NCBI GenBank assembly: GCA_963841455.1
Contig: CAWJCU010000008.1
Location: 1-64,000, forward strand
Length of the DNA stretch: 64,000 bases
Origin: JAWVFM01 sp963841455
Lineage (GTDB): Bacteria > Actinomycetota > Thermoleophilia > Solirubrobacterales > 70-9
Direction of reading: 5' to 3'
Shown here piece by piece: positions 55,354 through 64,000 of this stretch (position 1 is its first letter; each line of letters opens with the position of its first letter). The position numbers and the translations under genes are program-made. Under the pieces are notes generated by a model. It made no database searches and was not told the origin of the DNA. It worked only from the letters and a program-made list of their open reading frames with translations.

Positions 55354-55725
55354 GTGGGCGTCGGCTGGGACCTCGTCCTGTTCGTACACCTCGTGGCGAT
55401 GGCCTTCTTCGTCGGCGGTCAGCTGCTCGTCGCGATATCCGTGCCGGCGCTGCGCGACTCTCCCGAGGCGCTGCGCGGAGTGGCCCGCCGCTTCGGCATC
55501 GGATCGCTGGTCGCGCTGCTCGTCCTCGCCGCGACGGGCGCCGGGCTCGCCTCGCACGAGCACCTCTGGGGAAGCTCGACCCTGCAACTGAAGGTCGGGC
55601 TCGTCGCGCTGCTCCTCGTCCTCGGCCTGACGCACCTGCGCTACCCGCGCGCCCACGTCCTCCAGGGCGCGATCCTTCTCGTGACTCTTGCGATCGTCTG
55701 GCTCGGCGTCAGGCTGGGCGGGTGA
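55354..55725 (+). CDS. Small four-helix membrane protein (CopD/DUF2269-like)
   Basis: 123 residues, GTG at 55354. Four helices: LVLFVHLVAMAFFVGGQLLV, GSLVALLVLAATGAGLA, LKVGLVALLLVLGLTHL and LQGAILLVTLAIVWLGVRL. The pattern with HLVAMAFFVGG in helix 1 resembles CopD/DUF2269-like proteins. No function assigned. GTG at 55722 of the next gene overlaps its stop. Confidence 0.65.
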   Translation: MGVGWDLVLFVHLVAMAFFVGGQLLVAISVPALRDSPEALRGVARRFGIGSLVALLVLAATGAGLASHEHLWGSSTLQLKVGLVALLLVLGLTHLRYPRAHVLQGAILLVTLAIVWLGVRLGG

Positions 55726-56690
55726 CCGGCGTGGGCGGCCGACGGGTCGTCGCGATCTCGCGGACCCTGCCCGCTGCCGGGCTCGAGCGCCTCGAGGGGC
55801 GCTGCGAGGTCCGCGCCGGCGGCCTCGACGCCGACCGCGCGAGCATCCTCGCCCTCGTCGCCGGCGCGGACGCGGTGATCGCCGATCCGACCGTGCCGGT
55901 GGACGGTGCGCTTCTCGACGCCGCCGGCCCGCAGCTTCGCGTGGTCGCCAACTTCGCCGTCGGGATCGACAACGTCGACCTCGCGGCCTGCCGCGAGCGC
56001 GGCGTCGCGGTCTCGAACACGCCCGACGTCCTCACCAACGCGACGGCGGAGCTCGCCCTGGCGCTCACCCTCGCGGCGGCCCGTGAGATCCCGTCCGCAG
56101 AGCGGGACCTGCGCAGCGGTGGGTGGCGCGGATGGGACCCCGCCTCCCACCTCGGCCTCGAGCTCACGGGGGCGGTCTTCGGCGTGGTCGGGATGGGACG
56201 GATCGGTGCCAGGTACGCCGAGCTCGTTCGCCCTCTTGCGGGAGAGACCCTCTATTCGTCGAGGACCTCGAAACCCGACATCGAGGGGCGCCACGGAGCC
56301 CGCCGTGTCGGCGTCGATGAGCTGTTTGTCGCCGCGGACGTTGTGAGCCTGCACGTTCCGGCGACGGAGGAAACCCGTTCGCTGGTCGACCATGACCGCC
56401 TCCGGAGCATGAGGCCAACCGCGATCCTCGTCAACACCGCCCGTGGGGCGCTCGTCGACGAGGAAGCGCTGGCAGAGGCCCTGCGCGAGGGCATCATCGG
56501 CGCCGCTGGGCTCGATGTCTACGTATCGGAGCCCGAGGTCAGCACGGCGCTGCTCGAGGCCCCCCACGCGGCGCTGCTGCCGCACATCGGCTCGGCGACC
56601 GAGCGCGCGCGTTCGGGGATGGCCCGCCTGGCCGCGGACAACGCCCTGGCCGGCATCGAAGGGCGCCCTCTGCCGACCCCTGTGGCGTAG
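55722..56690 (+). CDS. D-2-hydroxyacid dehydrogenase (glyoxylate/hydroxypyruvate reductase-like)
   Basis: 322 residues, intact. NAD-binding loop VFGVVGMGRIGARYAELVRP; catalytic Arg in NTARGALVDEEALAEALR, Glu in LDVYVSEPEV and His in LLPHIGSATERARSGM; N-terminal VANFAVGIDNVDLAACRERG. This is the D-glycerate/glyoxylate reductase branch. Glycerate kinase two genes away supports a route glyoxylate or hydroxypyruvate to D-glycerate to phosphoglycerate. Confidence 0.9.
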   Translation: MTGVGGRRVVAISRTLPAAGLERLEGRCEVRAGGLDADRASILALVAGADAVIADPTVPVDGALLDAAGPQLRVVANFAVGIDNVDLAACRERGVAVSNTPDVLTNATAELALALTLAAAREIPSAERDLRSGGWRGWDPASHLGLELTGAVFGVVGMGRIGARYAELVRPLAGETLYSSRTSKPDIEGRHGARRVGVDELFVAADVVSLHVPATEETRSLVDHDRLRSMRPTAILVNTARGALVDEEALAEALREGIIGAAGLDVYVSEPEVSTALLEAPHAALLPHIGSATERARSGMARLAADNALAGIEGRPLPTPVA

Positions 56691-56705
56691 CCCTCCGCCT
56701 ACTCT

Positions 56706-57671
56706 TTGGCCGCGGTGCTCTCGCGCATCAGAAGCTTCACGCTCACCCCGCGCCACTACTTCCTGGTCGCGCTCGTCGCCCTGGCCTCGCTCGTCGCGAT
56801 CATCCTCACGGGCGCGGCCGTCCGCCTCACCGGCTCCGGGCTCGGCTGCCCGGACTGGCCGAAGTGCTACGGGAGCGCGGTCCCGCCGCTCCAGAGCCAT
56901 GCCCTGATCGAGTACGCGAACCGCCTCTTCACCGGCCTCGTCGGAATCGCCGTGATCGCCGCAAGCGTCCTCGCCTGGCGGCGCCGGCCCTTCCGCTGGC
57001 ACCTGGCCCTGTTCGGGGCGCTTCTGCCGGTCGGCGTCATCTGCCAGGCGATCCTCGGCGGGCTCGTGGTGAAGCATCACCTCGCGCCCGGCCTCGTGAT
57101 GAGCCACTTCATCCTCTCCATGCTCCTTCTCGACGCAGCCTTCGCACTCGCATGGTGCTCGCGCTACGAGCCCGGCGAGCGGCGCGCTTCCGAGGACCGG
57201 CTCGGCGTCTGGGCCGTCCGCGGGCTCATCCCCCTCGGCCAGCTGACGATCATCGCCGGCACCATCACCACCGGGTCGGGACCCCATGCGGGCGCGCACG
57301 GCCACGAGCTTGTGCAGCGCTTCACCTTCGAGGGTTCCGGGACGCTTCGGTGGATGGTCGAGCGCCACGCCGTAATCGCGGGCCTCTTCGCCATCGGCGC
57401 GATCGCGGTCTACTTTCTCCTGCGGCGGGAGGGCGGCGACGGCCGCGCGCTCCGCCCGCTCGGCTTCGTGATCGGCCTGCTCGCCCTGCAGGGCGCCGTC
57501 GGCGGGATCCAGTGGTGGCTGAAGCTGCCGAGCGAGATCGTTTGGGTGCACGTGAGCCTCGCAACGGCCACGTGGCTGGCGACGCTTTGGACGGTTGCCA
57601 CCGCCGGCCGCCTCGCGCCTGCCCGCGAGCCCGCGACAGCGGCGATCGAGAAGCGGGCCGGAATCGCCTGA
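56706..57671 (+). CDS. ctaA: Heme A synthase (COX15/CtaA)
   Basis: About 320 residues, eight helices. TTG at 56706 (GTG at 56715 alternative). TGAAVRLTGSGLGCPDWPKC holds the redox Cys pair, ALIEYANRLFTGLVGIAVIA and KHHLAPGLVMSHFILSMLLL give two heme-ligand His, TGSGPHAGAHGHELVQRFTF and ERHAVIAGLFAIGAIAVYF the others. It oxidises heme O to heme A for cytochrome oxidase aa3. The cytochrome oxidase genes are not in the window. Confidence 0.94.
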   Translation: MAAVLSRIRSFTLTPRHYFLVALVALASLVAIILTGAAVRLTGSGLGCPDWPKCYGSAVPPLQSHALIEYANRLFTGLVGIAVIAASVLAWRRRPFRWHLALFGALLPVGVICQAILGGLVVKHHLAPGLVMSHFILSMLLLDAAFALAWCSRYEPGERRASEDRLGVWAVRGLIPLGQLTIIAGTITTGSGPHAGAHGHELVQRFTFEGSGTLRWMVERHAVIAGLFAIGAIAVYFLLRREGGDGRALRPLGFVIGLLALQGAVGGIQWWLKLPSEIVWVHVSLATATWLATLWTVATAGRLAPAREPATAAIEKRAGIA

Positions 57672-57672
57672 C

Positions 57673-58647
57673 GCCTCGATCCTCCTCGCGCCCGACTCCT
57701 TCAAGGGCACACTCACCGCAGCCGAGGTAGCGGAGGCGCTGGCGGTGGGCTTCGAGCACGCGGGGATCAGGGTCGACGAGTGTCCGCTTGCCGACGGAGG
57801 GGAGGGGACGCTCGATGCCCTGCGACCGGAGCTGGAGCTGGAGCTCGTCGGGTCGGAGGCGCACGACGCGCTCGGGCGGCCGATCGAGGCCGGCTACGGA
57901 ATCGCGGCGGGAGGCGAGCTCGCGGTCGTGGAGACCGCCGCTGCGATCGGGCTTGGGCGGATCGACGACGGGGAGCGCGACGCCGAGGCGGCGACGAGCT
58001 GCGGGGCGGGGGAGTTGATCGTCGCCGCGAGTCGGCGGAGCCCGTCCGTCCTCGTCGCGCTCGGCGGGAGCGCGAGCAACGACGGAGGGGCGGGGGCATT
58101 GGCCGCGATCGAACGTGCCGGCGGGCTGCGAGGTGCGAAGCTCAAATGCCTTTGCGACGTCGCCACCCCGTGGGAGCGGGCGTCAGCGCTCTACGGGCCC
58201 CAGAAGGGCGCGGACGCCGAGACGGTCAACGTCCTGGCGGCCCGCCTCGATGCGCTCGCCGAAGAGCTGCCGCGGGATCCACGCGCTCTGCCGATGACCG
58301 GTGCCGCCGGCGGGCTCGCCGGCGCGCTGTGGGCGGCGCTCGGCGCCGAGCTTGTCGGAGGCGCGGCCTGCGTGTGCGACGCCGTCGGCTTCGATCGGCG
58401 CGCCGTCGCCGCCGGCGCGGTGGTCACCGGGGAGGGCCGGCTCGACGCGACGACGCTCGAGGGGAAGGCCGTCGCCGAGGTGGCGGCGCGGTGCAGGCCC
58501 CTAGGGGTGCCGCTCCACCTGGTCGTGGGCTCGGATGGCAGCGAGGAGAGGGTCCGCGAGCGGTTGGGGCTCGCCTCCGTAACGGAGGCCAGCGACGCGG
58601 GTGCTATCAGGGCCGCCGCGGAGGCCATCGCCCGCCTCCGCCGCTGA
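57673..58647 (+). CDS. Glycerate kinase (GarK/GlxK type)
   Basis: About 322 residues. ILLAPDSFKGTLTAAEVAEA, CPLADGGEGTLDAL, VLVALGGSASNDGGAGALAA, ALPMTGAAGGLAGALWAALG and VVTGEGRLDATTLEGKAVAE are the glycerate 2-kinase/GlxK signatures. No ATG, GTG or TTG lies at the start of the conserved region (ILLAPDSFKG), only an in-frame TTG at 57595 inside ctaA; the start is uncertain. Probably co-transcribed with the hydroxyacid dehydrogenase and ctaA. Confidence 0.92.
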   Translation, partial: ASILLAPDSFKGTLTAAEVAEALAVGFEHAGIRVDECPLADGGEGTLDALRPELELELVGSEAHDALGRPIEAGYGIAAGGELAVVETAAAIGLGRIDDGERDAEAATSCGAGELIVAASRRSPSVLVALGGSASNDGGAGALAAIERAGGLRGAKLKCLCDVATPWERASALYGPQKGADAETVNVLAARLDALAEELPRDPRALPMTGAAGGLAGALWAALGAELVGGAACVCDAVGFDRRAVAAGAVVTGEGRLDATTLEGKAVAEVAARCRPLGVPLHLVVGSDGSEERVRERLGLASVTEASDAGAIRAAAEAIARLRR

Positions 58648-58689
58648 ACGTCCCAATGACCCTCGTTGGTGAGGGTCTCAGGGACGTTC
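58646..58689. terminator. Large two-stem hairpin, bidirectional terminator candidate
   Basis: GAACGTCCC pairs with GGGACGTTC (9 bp), and GACCCTC with GAGGGTC (7 bp) inside it, separated by a small AAT/TCA internal loop, with loop GTTGGT. It lies between two converging genes, exactly where a bidirectional terminator is needed. No T-run. Confidence 0.7.
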
Positions 58690-58698
58690 GGCGATCGA

Positions 58699-59103
58699 TT
58701 AGCCGACCAGCTTGGCCTTCATGCGGGTGAACTCCTCGTCGGTGATGTCACCCTTGGCCTTGAGATCGCTCAGCTTATGGAGCTCGTCGACCTGCGAGCC
58801 GCCGCCGGCGCCAGCCGCGGCCTGCTCCTGAACGTACTGGTCGAAGTGCTTCTTGACCTCGGCCTGCTCCTTGATGGCCCGGTCGCGCATCCCGGATCCG
58901 CGCGTGATCAAGTAGATGAACGCCCCCAGGTACGGGAGGATGAGCAGCAGGATGATCCAGCCCGCTTTCGCCCAGCCCGACAGCTCGGGGTCCCGGAAGA
59001 GGTCGCTGATGATGGTGATCAGGATCCAGATCCAGATCACGAAGAAGAAGATCGAGAGGATGGTCAGGAACGCATCCCCAAAGGTCCATTCGGCGAGCAG
59101 CAA
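58699..59103 (-). CDS. SHOCT-domain membrane protein
   Basis: 134 residues. TTG at 59103 with GGAGG 7 bases upstream. Two membrane helices (FLTILSIFFFVIWIWILITI; WAKAGWIILLLILPYLGAFI) form a PLDc_N-like segment; a charged helix follows (RDRAIKEQAEVKKHFDQYV) and a C-terminal SHOCT motif (DELHKLSDLKAKGDITDEEF). SHOCT proteins are widespread and of unknown role, possibly binding or oligomerising. Confidence 0.85.
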   Translation of the reverse strand: MLLAEWTFGDAFLTILSIFFFVIWIWILITIISDLFRDPELSGWAKAGWIILLLILPYLGAFIYLITRGSGMRDRAIKEQAEVKKHFDQYVQEQAAAGAGGGSQVDELHKLSDLKAKGDITDEEFTRMKAKLVG

Positions 59104-59153
59104 GTTCGAACCTCCAGTCCGGGTCGTGCAGGGGACCTGAGCCTACCCGGTCG

Positions 59154-61337
59154 CTAAGGCGCGACGATCTTGCCCTTGGCGACCGTGGGAGCGGCCTGCT
59201 CGAGCGCGCCGACGCTTACACGGGCTTGTAGGGCGCGGTGGGCCTTCAGGTACTTGGCAACCGACCTCGGGAGCCTCGTTGTCCGCACCGCCTTCGACGC
59301 GCCGCCGTCGAGCCTCCCTAGCCTGCCGACCCCGACGAAGAAGCTCCCCCGGGGATGTGTCCTCCCACCTGGACGGTGAGCCGGTGGCAGGCGACCCACG
59401 AGCCGGGGCAGTCGACCGTCACCGCCACGCGGCGTCCGTGCAGCGTGAACTCGTTCCCGACCACCTTGGCCGCCGTCTTCCCGAACCTCTTGAACTCGCT
59501 CGCGAGCTTGTAACCCTTCGGGACGATCTTCGGGGACGGCGCGCCGACGAACCCGCCGAGCGCTCCCGGGTTCTCATATACCGGCAGCTCGAGCTCGAGG
59601 TTCGAGACCGTGACCGGCTGCTGCCCGTTCGAGGCCCGGCCGTAGTTCGGATCGCTCGGCAGCAACTCGAGCTTGGCGACGTGGCCGGCGGCGAAGCGCC
59701 AGGCGCCGGGGTGAAGCTGGAAGACCTGCCCCGATGCCCTCTTGCTCTTCGCAGGCCGCCACAGGCCGCGCGCCACAAGCGTCTCCCTGCCGTCCGGGCT
59801 GACGTCGAGAAGGCGCGCAGCAACCTGCGAGCTGTCGCTTGAGGACTTGAAGTCCGCGATCACCGTCGGCGAGCCGAGCAGCGTGAAGCCGGAGCCCTTC
59901 GCCGCTCGAAGCCGGTACGTCGCAACGCCCTTCTGATCGGCTCCCGGCGCGGTGGCGCAAGCGTCGCCGCCGGCGACCGGATCGAACGTCGTGGCGATGG
60001 CTGTGCTTCCCGCGCCCGGCTTGACCGTCTGTGCGCGCGGGGAGTCGAGCCTGACCTCACCGGGCGCCATCCGCGCCCAGTCCGGCGCGGCATAGGGACC
60101 GCCTGACGGCGCCGACTTGGGGCAGGTCTCCGTGTAGGCGGTCACGCCCTGGAATGGCGCGGGCCCCGTCCCCTTCACGTAGTGGTCGAACCACGCGTAG
60201 GTCGCCGTCCTCAGCGCCGCGGTCACGTCGTCCTTGTTCTGCGCGCGCGGGTGCCCGAAGTCGCCGAAGAAGAGCGACACGGGGGCGTTCGGGTACTGGG
60301 TCTTGGTCCGGTTGTAGAACCGGACCGCCTCGTCGACGGGGAAGAGGTCGTCCGTGAACCCGTTCGAGATCAGGAGGGGAGCCGGCGGCTCGGAGTGGTC
60401 GATGCCGTAGGAGGAGTGGTGCGTCTCGAGCTCGTCGACGATGTCGGTGATCTTCGGATTGCCCACATACGGTTCGCCGGCCTCGATCAGGTCCTTCCAA
60501 CCGGTGATGTCGGCGTCGGGATCGGTGCCGACCGGCGCGCAGAAGTTGAACGAGCAGCCAAGCAGGTACAGCCCGTCCTCGAGGCTCTTCTTCTCGACGC
60601 CGGGGATGCCCCTGTACGGCGCGTCCTTCACGTAGTCGAGCGTGCTGCCGTTGGGCTGCAGCGAGTAGGCCAGGTCGCTCCACGGGATGTTCGGCGCCGC
60701 GGCGGCGAGGCTCATGGGCGTTCCGTTCGGGCTCTTCCAGGGCACGAGCGATCCGTCGGGCAGCATCGTCCGGTCCTTGAGCGCGGCGAGGGCCATCGAG
60801 AGGCCGCCGCCGTAGGAACCGCCGACAGCGCCGACCTTGCCAGGCAGCACCAGGCCCTGGTCGACCAGCTCCCCGGCGAAGAACTGGGCGTCGCGCACCT
60901 CGTAGCGGTCGTCCATCAGGCGGATGTAGCCCTTCGCGCAGCCGGTCGGGGTCGGCGGCGCGCGAGTCCGAGCTTCCGCACGACTCGCCGAAGCCTCGGT
61001 CGGTCATCGAGAAGGTCGCATAGCCGCGGTCGAGGAAGGGCTGCATGTCCGAGAGGCCGAACTTCGAGCCCCCGTAGCCGTGGCCGATGATGATCAGCGG
61101 GTAGGGGCCGTCGGGCCCGGAGGCGGGGGCGGGCGGGAAGGCCGCGTTGACGTCGATCGGCATGCCGTCGAAGGTCTTGGTCGTCGAGCGGGGGCTCGAG
61201 CTGCCGCAGAAGCGCACGCCGTCGGCCTGCACCGCGCAGTTCACGTCGCCCTTGAAGACACTGGTGATGTCCGCGCTTGCGGAGGAAGCGCTCACGAAGA
61301 ACGCGATCGCCACGATCGCTCCCGCCAGCTTTCGCAT
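59154..61337 (-). CDS. Secreted S15-like alpha/beta hydrolase (X-Pro peptidase fold)
   Basis: About 720 residues; ATG at 61337 with AAGGAG upstream and a signal peptide (AGAIVAIAFFVSASSASA). Hydrolase core: PLIIIGHGYGGSKFG, AVGGSYGGGLSMALAALK (nucleophile Ser), NGFTDDLFPVDEAVRF (Asp) and FFGDFGHPRAQNKDD (His). The C-terminal beta-sandwich (ARLLDVSPDGRETLVARGLW; QVFQLHPGAWRFAAGHVAKL) matches the S15 X-prolyl dipeptidyl peptidase. Frame breaks near 60955 and 59350; the second brings the real end to 59154. Substrate unproven. Confidence 0.8.
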
Positions 61338-61406
61338 CAGCTCTCCTTCCGTCGTCCCGCGCCGCGGACTCCGTGGCCGCGCCCAGCGATCGTAGCGACG
61401 GCCGCC

Positions 61407-62847
61407 TCAGGACGGCGGGTCGTCGCTGTGCGCAGGCGTCCACGGCGTGCGCCAGCCGCCGTGCCCGTCGACGAGGCGGTTGGCGGCGTCCGGCCCCCAT
61501 TGCCCCGTCTCATAAGTGCGGAGCTCCGCCGGCTCGTCGAGGAGCGGCTGGACGATCCGCCAGGTCTGATCGATTCCGTCCTGGTCGGTGAAGCGCTGGC
61601 GGTTGCCGGCCAGGGCATCGCCGAGGAGGCGCTCGTACGGAGTCGGTTGCTCGCCGAGCTGCTGGGTGAACAGCAGGTCGAGGTGGACCTGGCGCAGCAG
61701 CTCGGCGCCGGGCTGCTTCGCCTCGACGACGATGCTCGAGCCCGGGGTCGGGGTCGATGCGGAAGATCAGCTCGTCGCCCTCGGGCGCGACGCGCCCGCC
61801 GATGCCGAGCGGCGGCGGACTGCGGAAGATCACCCGGATCTCGGTGACCCGCTTGGCGAGGGCCTTGCCGGCGCGGATGAAGAACGGCACGCCCGACCAG
61901 CGCCAGTTGTCGACCTCGAGCCGGAGCGCGGCGTAGGTCTCGGTGTTCGAGTCCTTGGCGACCCCGGCAACGTCCAGGTAGCCGTCGTACTGGCCGCGCA
62001 CGTAGGCGGCAGGATCCGCCGGGGGAATCGACTTGAAGAGGTCGAGCTTCTTGTCGCGGACGGGGTCCTCGTCGGTGTAGGCGCCGGATGGAGGCTCCAT
62101 CGCGACCAGCGCGAGGAGCTGGAGCAGATGGTTCTGGACGACGTCGCGCACCGTCCCGACCGGGTCGTAGAAGCGCCCCCTGTCCTCGACGCCGAAGTCC
62201 TCAGCCATCGTGATGTGCACCGAGTCGACGTAGCGGCGGTTCCAGACCGGCTCGAGGAGGGTGTTGGCGAACCTCAGGTAGAGGATGTCCATCACCGGCT
62301 CCTTGCCGAGGAAATGGTCGATGCGGAAGATCTGGTCCTCGTTGAGGAGGTGATGGAGGTCGTGGTTGAGCGCGTCCGCGGACGCGAGGTCGTGGCCGAA
62401 CGGCTTCTCGATCACGACCCGCGCGCGCTTCGTCAGCCCGACGGCGTGCAGGCGCTGGACCACCTCGGCGAACAGGAACGGCGGGACCTCGAGGTAGAAG
62501 ACGGGCCGCTCCCCGTCACCCACCGCCTCGGCGACGCGCTTGAAGGTGGCGTCCTCCCCGTAGTCGCCGGGCACGTAGTCGAACCGCGCCGCGAGACGCT
62601 TGAAGATGGCCTCGTCGTAGTCGTCGACGGTCGCCTTCACGGCCTTGCGGGCGTGCTCGACGAGGTGCTCGACCGTCCAGTCGTTGCGGGCGACGCCGAT
62701 GATCCGGCAGTCGAGCTGGTTGTGCCGCTCCAGCCGGTAGAGCGAGCCCAGCGTCATCTTCTTCGCGAGGTCGCCGGTGATCCCGAAGATGACGAGCACG
62801 TCTGCCGCGGCGGCTTCCTCCTTCGACTTCGATGATGCCGCGGCCAT
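61407..62847 (-). CDS. zwf: Glucose-6-phosphate 1-dehydrogenase
   Basis: About 480 residues, ATG at 62847. VLVIFGITGDLAKKMTLGSL binds NAD(P); RVVIEKPFGHDLASADAL and the active site RIDHFLGKEPVMDILYLRFA follow. First step of the oxidative pentose phosphate pathway. A frame break near 61741 (Gly/Pro/Glu region) shifts the last 110 residues; the repaired end is WTPAHSDDPPS at 61407. Divergent from gnd. Confidence 0.95.
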
Positions 62848-62899
62848 GCCGCCGGTAGGCTAGCCGCCGGCGTCAGCCGAGCGGAAGGAGAAGGACACG

Positions 62900-63916
62900 A
62901 TGGCACAGCTAGGGATGGTCGGCCTCGGCCGGATGGGAGCCAACATCGTCCGTCGCCTCATGCGCGACGGGCACGAGTGCGTCGTCTACGACGTCAACCC
63001 CGACGCGATCTCCGAGCTCGCCGGCGACGGGGCGGTGGGCGCGGAGTCGCTCGAGGACCTGGCGTCGAAGCTCGACGCCCCGCGCGCCGTCTGGGTGATG
63101 GTGCCGGCGGGCGACATCACCGAGAAGACCGTCCACGCCGTCGCCGACGTCCTATCGGAGGGCGACGCGATCATCGACGGCGGCAACTCCTACTACCGCG
63201 ACGACATGCGCCGCTCGGCCGCGGCGGCGAAGCACGGCATCGACTACATCGACTGCGGAACCTCGGGCGGCGTCTTCGGCCTCGACCGCGGCTACTGCCT
63301 GATGATCGGCGGCCCCGACGGCGCCGTCGAGCGGCTCGACCCGATCTTCAGCACCGTCGCGCCGGGAGTCGAGTCCGCCGAGCGCACTCCGGGGCGCTCG
63401 GGCGAGCCCGGCCCGGCCGAGAACGGCTACCTGCACTGCGGGCCGAGCGGCGCGGGCCACTTCGTGAAGATGGTCCACAACGGGATCGAGTACGGCGTCA
63501 TGGCCGCCTACGCGGAGGGCCTCAACATCCTGCGCAACGCGAACGCCGGCAAGGTCGAGCGCACGGCCGACGCCGAGACCGCTCCCCTCGAGCAGCCCGA
63601 GTACTACCAGTACGACATCGACATCCCCGAGGTCGCCGAGGTCTGGCGCCGGGGCAGCGTGATCGGCTCCTGGCTCCTCGACCTGACCGCGGCCGCGCTC
63701 CAGGAGTCGCCCGACCTCGAGGGCTTCGAGGGGCGCGTGTCCGACTCCGGCGAGGGCCGCTGGACCTCGATCGCGGCGATCGACGAGGGCGTCCCGGCAC
63801 CGGTGCTCTCGAACGCCCTCTACTCGCGCTTCGCATCGCGCGGCCTCGACGACTTCGCCGACAAGGTGCTCTCGGCGATGCGCAAGCAGTTCGGCGGCCA
63901 CGACGAGAAGGTGTGA
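62900..63916 (+). CDS. gnd: 6-phosphogluconate dehydrogenase, short form
   Basis: 338 residues, ATG at 62900 with AAGGAG at 62885. GMVGLGRMGANIVRRLMRDG binds the nucleotide; IIDGGNSYYRDDMRRS, CGTSGGVFGLDRGYCLMIGG and GPSGAGHFVKMVHNGIEYG (catalytic Lys) are the 6PGDH site. The short length and fold are those of the NAD-preferring GndA type, not the 470-residue NADP form. It shares a 52-base divergent spacer with zwf. Its stop overlaps the ATG of the mini-ORF (TGATG). Confidence 0.94.
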   Translation: MAQLGMVGLGRMGANIVRRLMRDGHECVVYDVNPDAISELAGDGAVGAESLEDLASKLDAPRAVWVMVPAGDITEKTVHAVADVLSEGDAIIDGGNSYYRDDMRRSAAAAKHGIDYIDCGTSGGVFGLDRGYCLMIGGPDGAVERLDPIFSTVAPGVESAERTPGRSGEPGPAENGYLHCGPSGAGHFVKMVHNGIEYGVMAAYAEGLNILRNANAGKVERTADAETAPLEQPEYYQYDIDIPEVAEVWRRGSVIGSWLLDLTAAALQESPDLEGFEGRVSDSGEGRWTSIAAIDEGVPAPVLSNALYSRFASRGLDDFADKVLSAMRKQFGGHDEKV

Positions 63917-63975
63917 TGGTGAGGGACTTTGTCCCGAAAGCAGCATGTAAGGCCGCCGGAGGCGGCCGCAAGTGA
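63916..63975 (+). repeat. Repeated element, copy 2: two stem-loops and mini-ORF
   Basis: ATG at 63916 overlaps the gnd stop; the 19-codon frame MVRDFVPKAACKAAGGGRK ends at TGA 63973-63975, which overlaps an ATG at 63975. Stems: GGGAC-TTT-GTCCC and GGCCGCC-GGA-GGCGGCC. Compared with copy 1, VR, PK, ACK and a late G-x-R are conserved while both sides of the second stem changed together. Confidence 0.7.
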
Positions 63976-64000
63976 TGTTGGAGTTAATCCCCGTCGCCGA
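63975..64000 (+). CDS. Possible gene start at the right edge
   Basis: ATG at 63975 reads MLELIPVA to the window end, overlapping the mini-ORF stop. Too short to identify. Confidence 0.25.

Noticed and set aside
55641..57716. Minus-strand open frame of 691 codons
   Set aside because: Antisense of the hydroxyacid dehydrogenase and ctaA, both with full family signatures.

Overview
The window is high-GC, densely coded chromosomal DNA. GTG and TTG starts are common, and neighbouring genes often overlap by GTGA, ATGA or TGATG. The gene content suggests an aerobic actinobacterium close to Thermoleophilia/Solirubrobacterales: a 14-subunit Nuo complex, an F420-type (Ddn-like) oxidoreductase, a fused biotin carboxylase-BCCP subunit, a two-component system followed by an HtrA protease, two trehalose synthases, and M28-like and collagen-like secreted proteins. 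The phylum is an inference from gene content, not a database result. I see no rRNA, tRNA, CRISPR array, insertion sequence or prophage.

Layout. Positions 1-12.6 kb hold a HAD hydrolase cut by the left edge, an MscS channel, a class A penicillin-binding protein, thiL, an M28-like membrane protein, then response regulator, histidine kinase, HtrA, TreT-like synthase and otsA. Positions 13.2-19 kb are a replication/translation block: rpsF, ssb, rpsR, rplI, dnaB, a DnaC/IstB-like ATPase and purA. Positions 19-30.8 kb are mixed: acyl-CoA carboxylase, DUF2804, two coupled methyltransferases, a Ddn-like enzyme, a TadE-like protein, SDR, CBS, a membrane protein and a two-lobed ThyX-like protein. Positions 30.8-45.5 kb are a complete nuoA-N operon on the minus strand. 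Positions 45.6-64 kb hold a 1023-residue secreted metzincin-type protease, flavin reductase, cytochrome c lipoprotein, serS, a three-module collagen-like secreted protein, msrB, MFS transporter, thioesterase, a D-2-hydroxyacid dehydrogenase and glycerate kinase flanking ctaA, an S15-type hydrolase, and divergent zwf and gnd.

How the genes fit together. NADH made by central metabolism feeds the Nuo complex. Heme A synthase and the cytochrome c lipoprotein point to an aerobic respiratory chain, and zwf plus gnd form the oxidative pentose phosphate branch. The regulator-kinase-HtrA-trehalose block looks like an envelope/osmotic stress unit, comparable in order to mprA-mprB-pepD of mycobacteria.

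Quality. From 1 to about 20.3 kb almost every gene is broken by several single-base frame shifts, often one extra G or C. The breaks are rarer, though present, to the right (NuoI, ThyX-like, SerRS, Zwf, S15 hydrolase). Reading frames join into full conserved proteins across the breaks, so I treat them as sequencing or assembly indels and annotate each gene as one unit.

Most interesting items: a duplicated element (about 54.5 and 63.9 kb) that forms two stem-loops and also encodes a conserved Cys-containing mini-peptide whose stop overlaps the next start; the three-fold collagen plus beta-domain protein; the metzincin; the M28-like domain that appears to have lost its zinc ligands; and several strong palindromes in intergenic DNA.
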